In this document: positions 14,267 to 15,488 of the stretch, piece after piece | How the letters are laid out: each line of letters opens with the position of its first letter | How positions within the stretch are numbered: the stretch's first letter is position 1 | DNA from: an archaeon | GTDB taxonomy: Archaea; Thermoproteota; Nitrososphaeria; Nitrososphaerales; UBA183 | Assembly (NCBI GenBank): GCA_021786335.1 | Contig: JAJYNM010000012.1 | Span: forward strand, 1 to 15,488 | Direction: 5' to 3' | DNA length: 15,488 bases | Position numbers and translations under genes: made by a program | The notes under the pieces: generated by a model | The model's input: only the letters and a program-made list of their open reading frames with translations | Databases searched by the model: none | What the model was told of the DNA's origin: nothing

Positions 14267-15488
14267 TCATATGAACCCGCTCTCCGTAAGCCTCGTTACG
14301 ACCCTGGTCCAGAAACCTGTGCTCATGGTGAGGGCTGCTGCTCCTGCGACGAGCGCCAACCCTCCGATGAATGCCACGGGCGGGAAAACGACGGCGACGG
14401 AGACCAGGACCAACACGACCACCATTGGAAGGGCGGTCGACATCTGCCTCAGGCTGAATTGGGCAGGCATCGTCAGATCGTCCCCCTTGACCTGAATGGG
14501 GGCGATGTAGGCGGCCCAGAGTATCTCGAGGACGAAGGAGCCCGGGACAACGACCGCCGTGGCCACCAGAACGCCCAGTGCCTCCGCGTAACCGGACCCG
14601 TAAAGGACGGCGTCTACGACGAGGAATGGACCGAGCATCAGGAGCAGCGACGCGACCCTCGAGATGATCAGGTGCCTGAAGTATGTGGCAGGTGGGAGGG
14701 AAGTGAGCGACAACCAGACCCTCTCGTTCGTTATCGCCGACTGAGAAAGGAAGAACGCGAAGAAGGAGAGGACGATCGGCACCAAGACCGAAGCAGGAAG
14801 GAGGTTGGAGTCGGTCGAGATCGGGTGCGGGGGGCCGAGTCGGATCACGAACGCGTAGTACGCGATAGCGAAGATCGATGCCGCGGCGATGACCCATTTG
14901 GTCTTCACCCGCCTTGAGACATATCGGGACGCGCCCGCCATGTTCATCCTCCCTGCCAACGAGATCGACGAGAGGTTCATTGAGTAGATCGCCCCGATGG
15001 GGGTCTTCCCTGCGTAGCTGATTGGGGACTTGACCTCCGTCGACGTCGATCTTACAAGGCTCTTCATCATGTCGAGCTCGATTCGCGAGAGCCCCCTGAA
15101 GGCTGCCGCGGTGGTTACGGCGGCTAGGGCCACCAAGGTTGCGGTACCGTCATAGAGGTTCCCGTAGAACGCCGAACCTGGGGAGAACGGGAAGCCTACA
15201 AAGGCCAGCAGCGTCCACAGGGCCAGCCCGGCGGAGAGCGGGATCCGGACCTTGGTGGCGATCGCAGGGGCGACCACGCCGAGCGAGGTGAAGGTCAGAG
15301 CCAGGGCGACCAGATCGACCAAGAAGACCGGTGAGTCGAGCGACTGGTACAGATAGCCGAACATGAGCAGGATGGTTATCCCGAAGGCCATGAACTGCGA
15401 AAGGAAGATTGACACTGAGAGGTCCCTGGTGCTGAGCGGGAGCGTGAACAGATAGTCTCTGTCTGACTTCAGGATCATCACACCACCC
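14267..15488 (-). CDS. ABC-2/exporter-like multi-spanning membrane protein, 3' part (runs off right edge)
   Basis: At least 406 codons stay open to the window edge. A GTG at 15481 and ATG at 15478 exist, but the frame is open upstream (two glycine codons), and KSDRDYLFTLPLSTRDLSVS is normally an internal segment of ABC exporter permeases, located after the first helices. The 5' end is therefore missing. About ten or eleven hydrophobic helices follow, arranged as two halves around a cytoplasmic stretch (RGLSRIELDMMKSLVRSTST and the basic RYVSRRVKTKW). A second SD/TLP-like element, ERVWLSLTSLPPATYFRHLI, repeats the first-half motif, as expected for a duplicated permease. An ATPase partner would be looked for beyond the right edge. 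The substrate is unknown. It ends 46 bases before the sec61-beta start. Confidence 0.75.
   Translation of the reverse strand, partial: GGVMILKSDRDYLFTLPLSTRDLSVSIFLSQFMAFGITILLMFGYLYQSLDSPVFLVDLVALALTFTSLGVVAPAIATKVRIPLSAGLALWTLLAFVGFPFSPGSAFYGNLYDGTATLVALAAVTTAAAFRGLSRIELDMMKSLVRSTSTEVKSPISYAGKTPIGAIYSMNLSSISLAGRMNMAGASRYVSRRVKTKWVIAAASIFAIAYYAFVIRLGPPHPISTDSNLLPASVLVPIVLSFFAFFLSQSAITNERVWLSLTSLPPATYFRHLIISRVASLLLMLGPFLVVDAVLYGSGYAEALGVLVATAVVVPGSFVLEILWAAYIAPIQVKGDDLTMPAQFSLRQMSTALPMVVVLVLVSVAVVFPPVAFIGGLALVAGAAALTMSTGFWTRVVTRLTESGFI

Noticed and set aside
1..15488. Mobile elements, CRISPR arrays, phage genes
   Set aside because: No transposase, integrase, repeat-spacer array or terminal inverted repeats were seen. 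The frameshifted acetyltransferase has no insertion in it.

Overview
The window reads as a chromosomal segment of an archaeon. GC content is high, roughly 57-60% by eye. Diagnostic genes are a Sec61-beta (protein translocase) subunit, a DUF2070 membrane protein, an XPD/Rad3-type helicase with four conserved cysteines, and a thymidylate kinase. Most genes with their own promoter have a TATA-like box centred about 24-30 bases before the start codon, with little or no room for a 5' leader. Heavy AGG/AGA and ATA codon use fits archaea. I infer a TACK-type lineage, perhaps a relative of Nitrososphaeria, but sequence reading alone cannot settle this. I see no rRNA, tRNA, CRISPR array, insertion sequence or phage gene.

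Left part (1-2014): the first 79 codons of a class III nucleotidyl cyclase-like protein run off the left edge. Next comes a GNAT acetyltransferase broken by five frameshifts, then an intact four-helix membrane protein with histidines in its helices. A gene-poor gap of about 450 bases follows. Middle-left (2015-4912, all minus strand): an ACMSD-like amidohydrolase, a HAD-family phosphatase whose stop overlaps a possible amidohydrolase start (ATGA), and an aldose 1-epimerase.

Middle (5208-8464, plus strand): a three-gene unit of a secreted, glycosylation-site-rich, C-terminally anchored protein, an ABC ATPase and an ABC-2 permease. It is followed by an RNase H-fold (RuvC/YqgF-like) protein that converges on and overlaps the helicase gene.

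Right part (8433-15488, minus strand): a tightly packed run of XPD-type helicase, SAMHD1-like HD phosphohydrolase, thymidylate kinase, DUF2070 protein and Sec61-beta, then the 3' part of a multi-spanning ABC-exporter-like permease cut by the right edge. The run mixes DNA repair, nucleotide-pool control and protein translocation. Most members still carry their own TATA-like box, so it is probably not one simple operon. No clearly new multi-gene system is evident. The best leads are the nuclease/helicase/nucleotide-enzyme neighbourhood, the small four-helix protein, the histidine motifs of DUF2070, and the recently decayed acetyltransferase.
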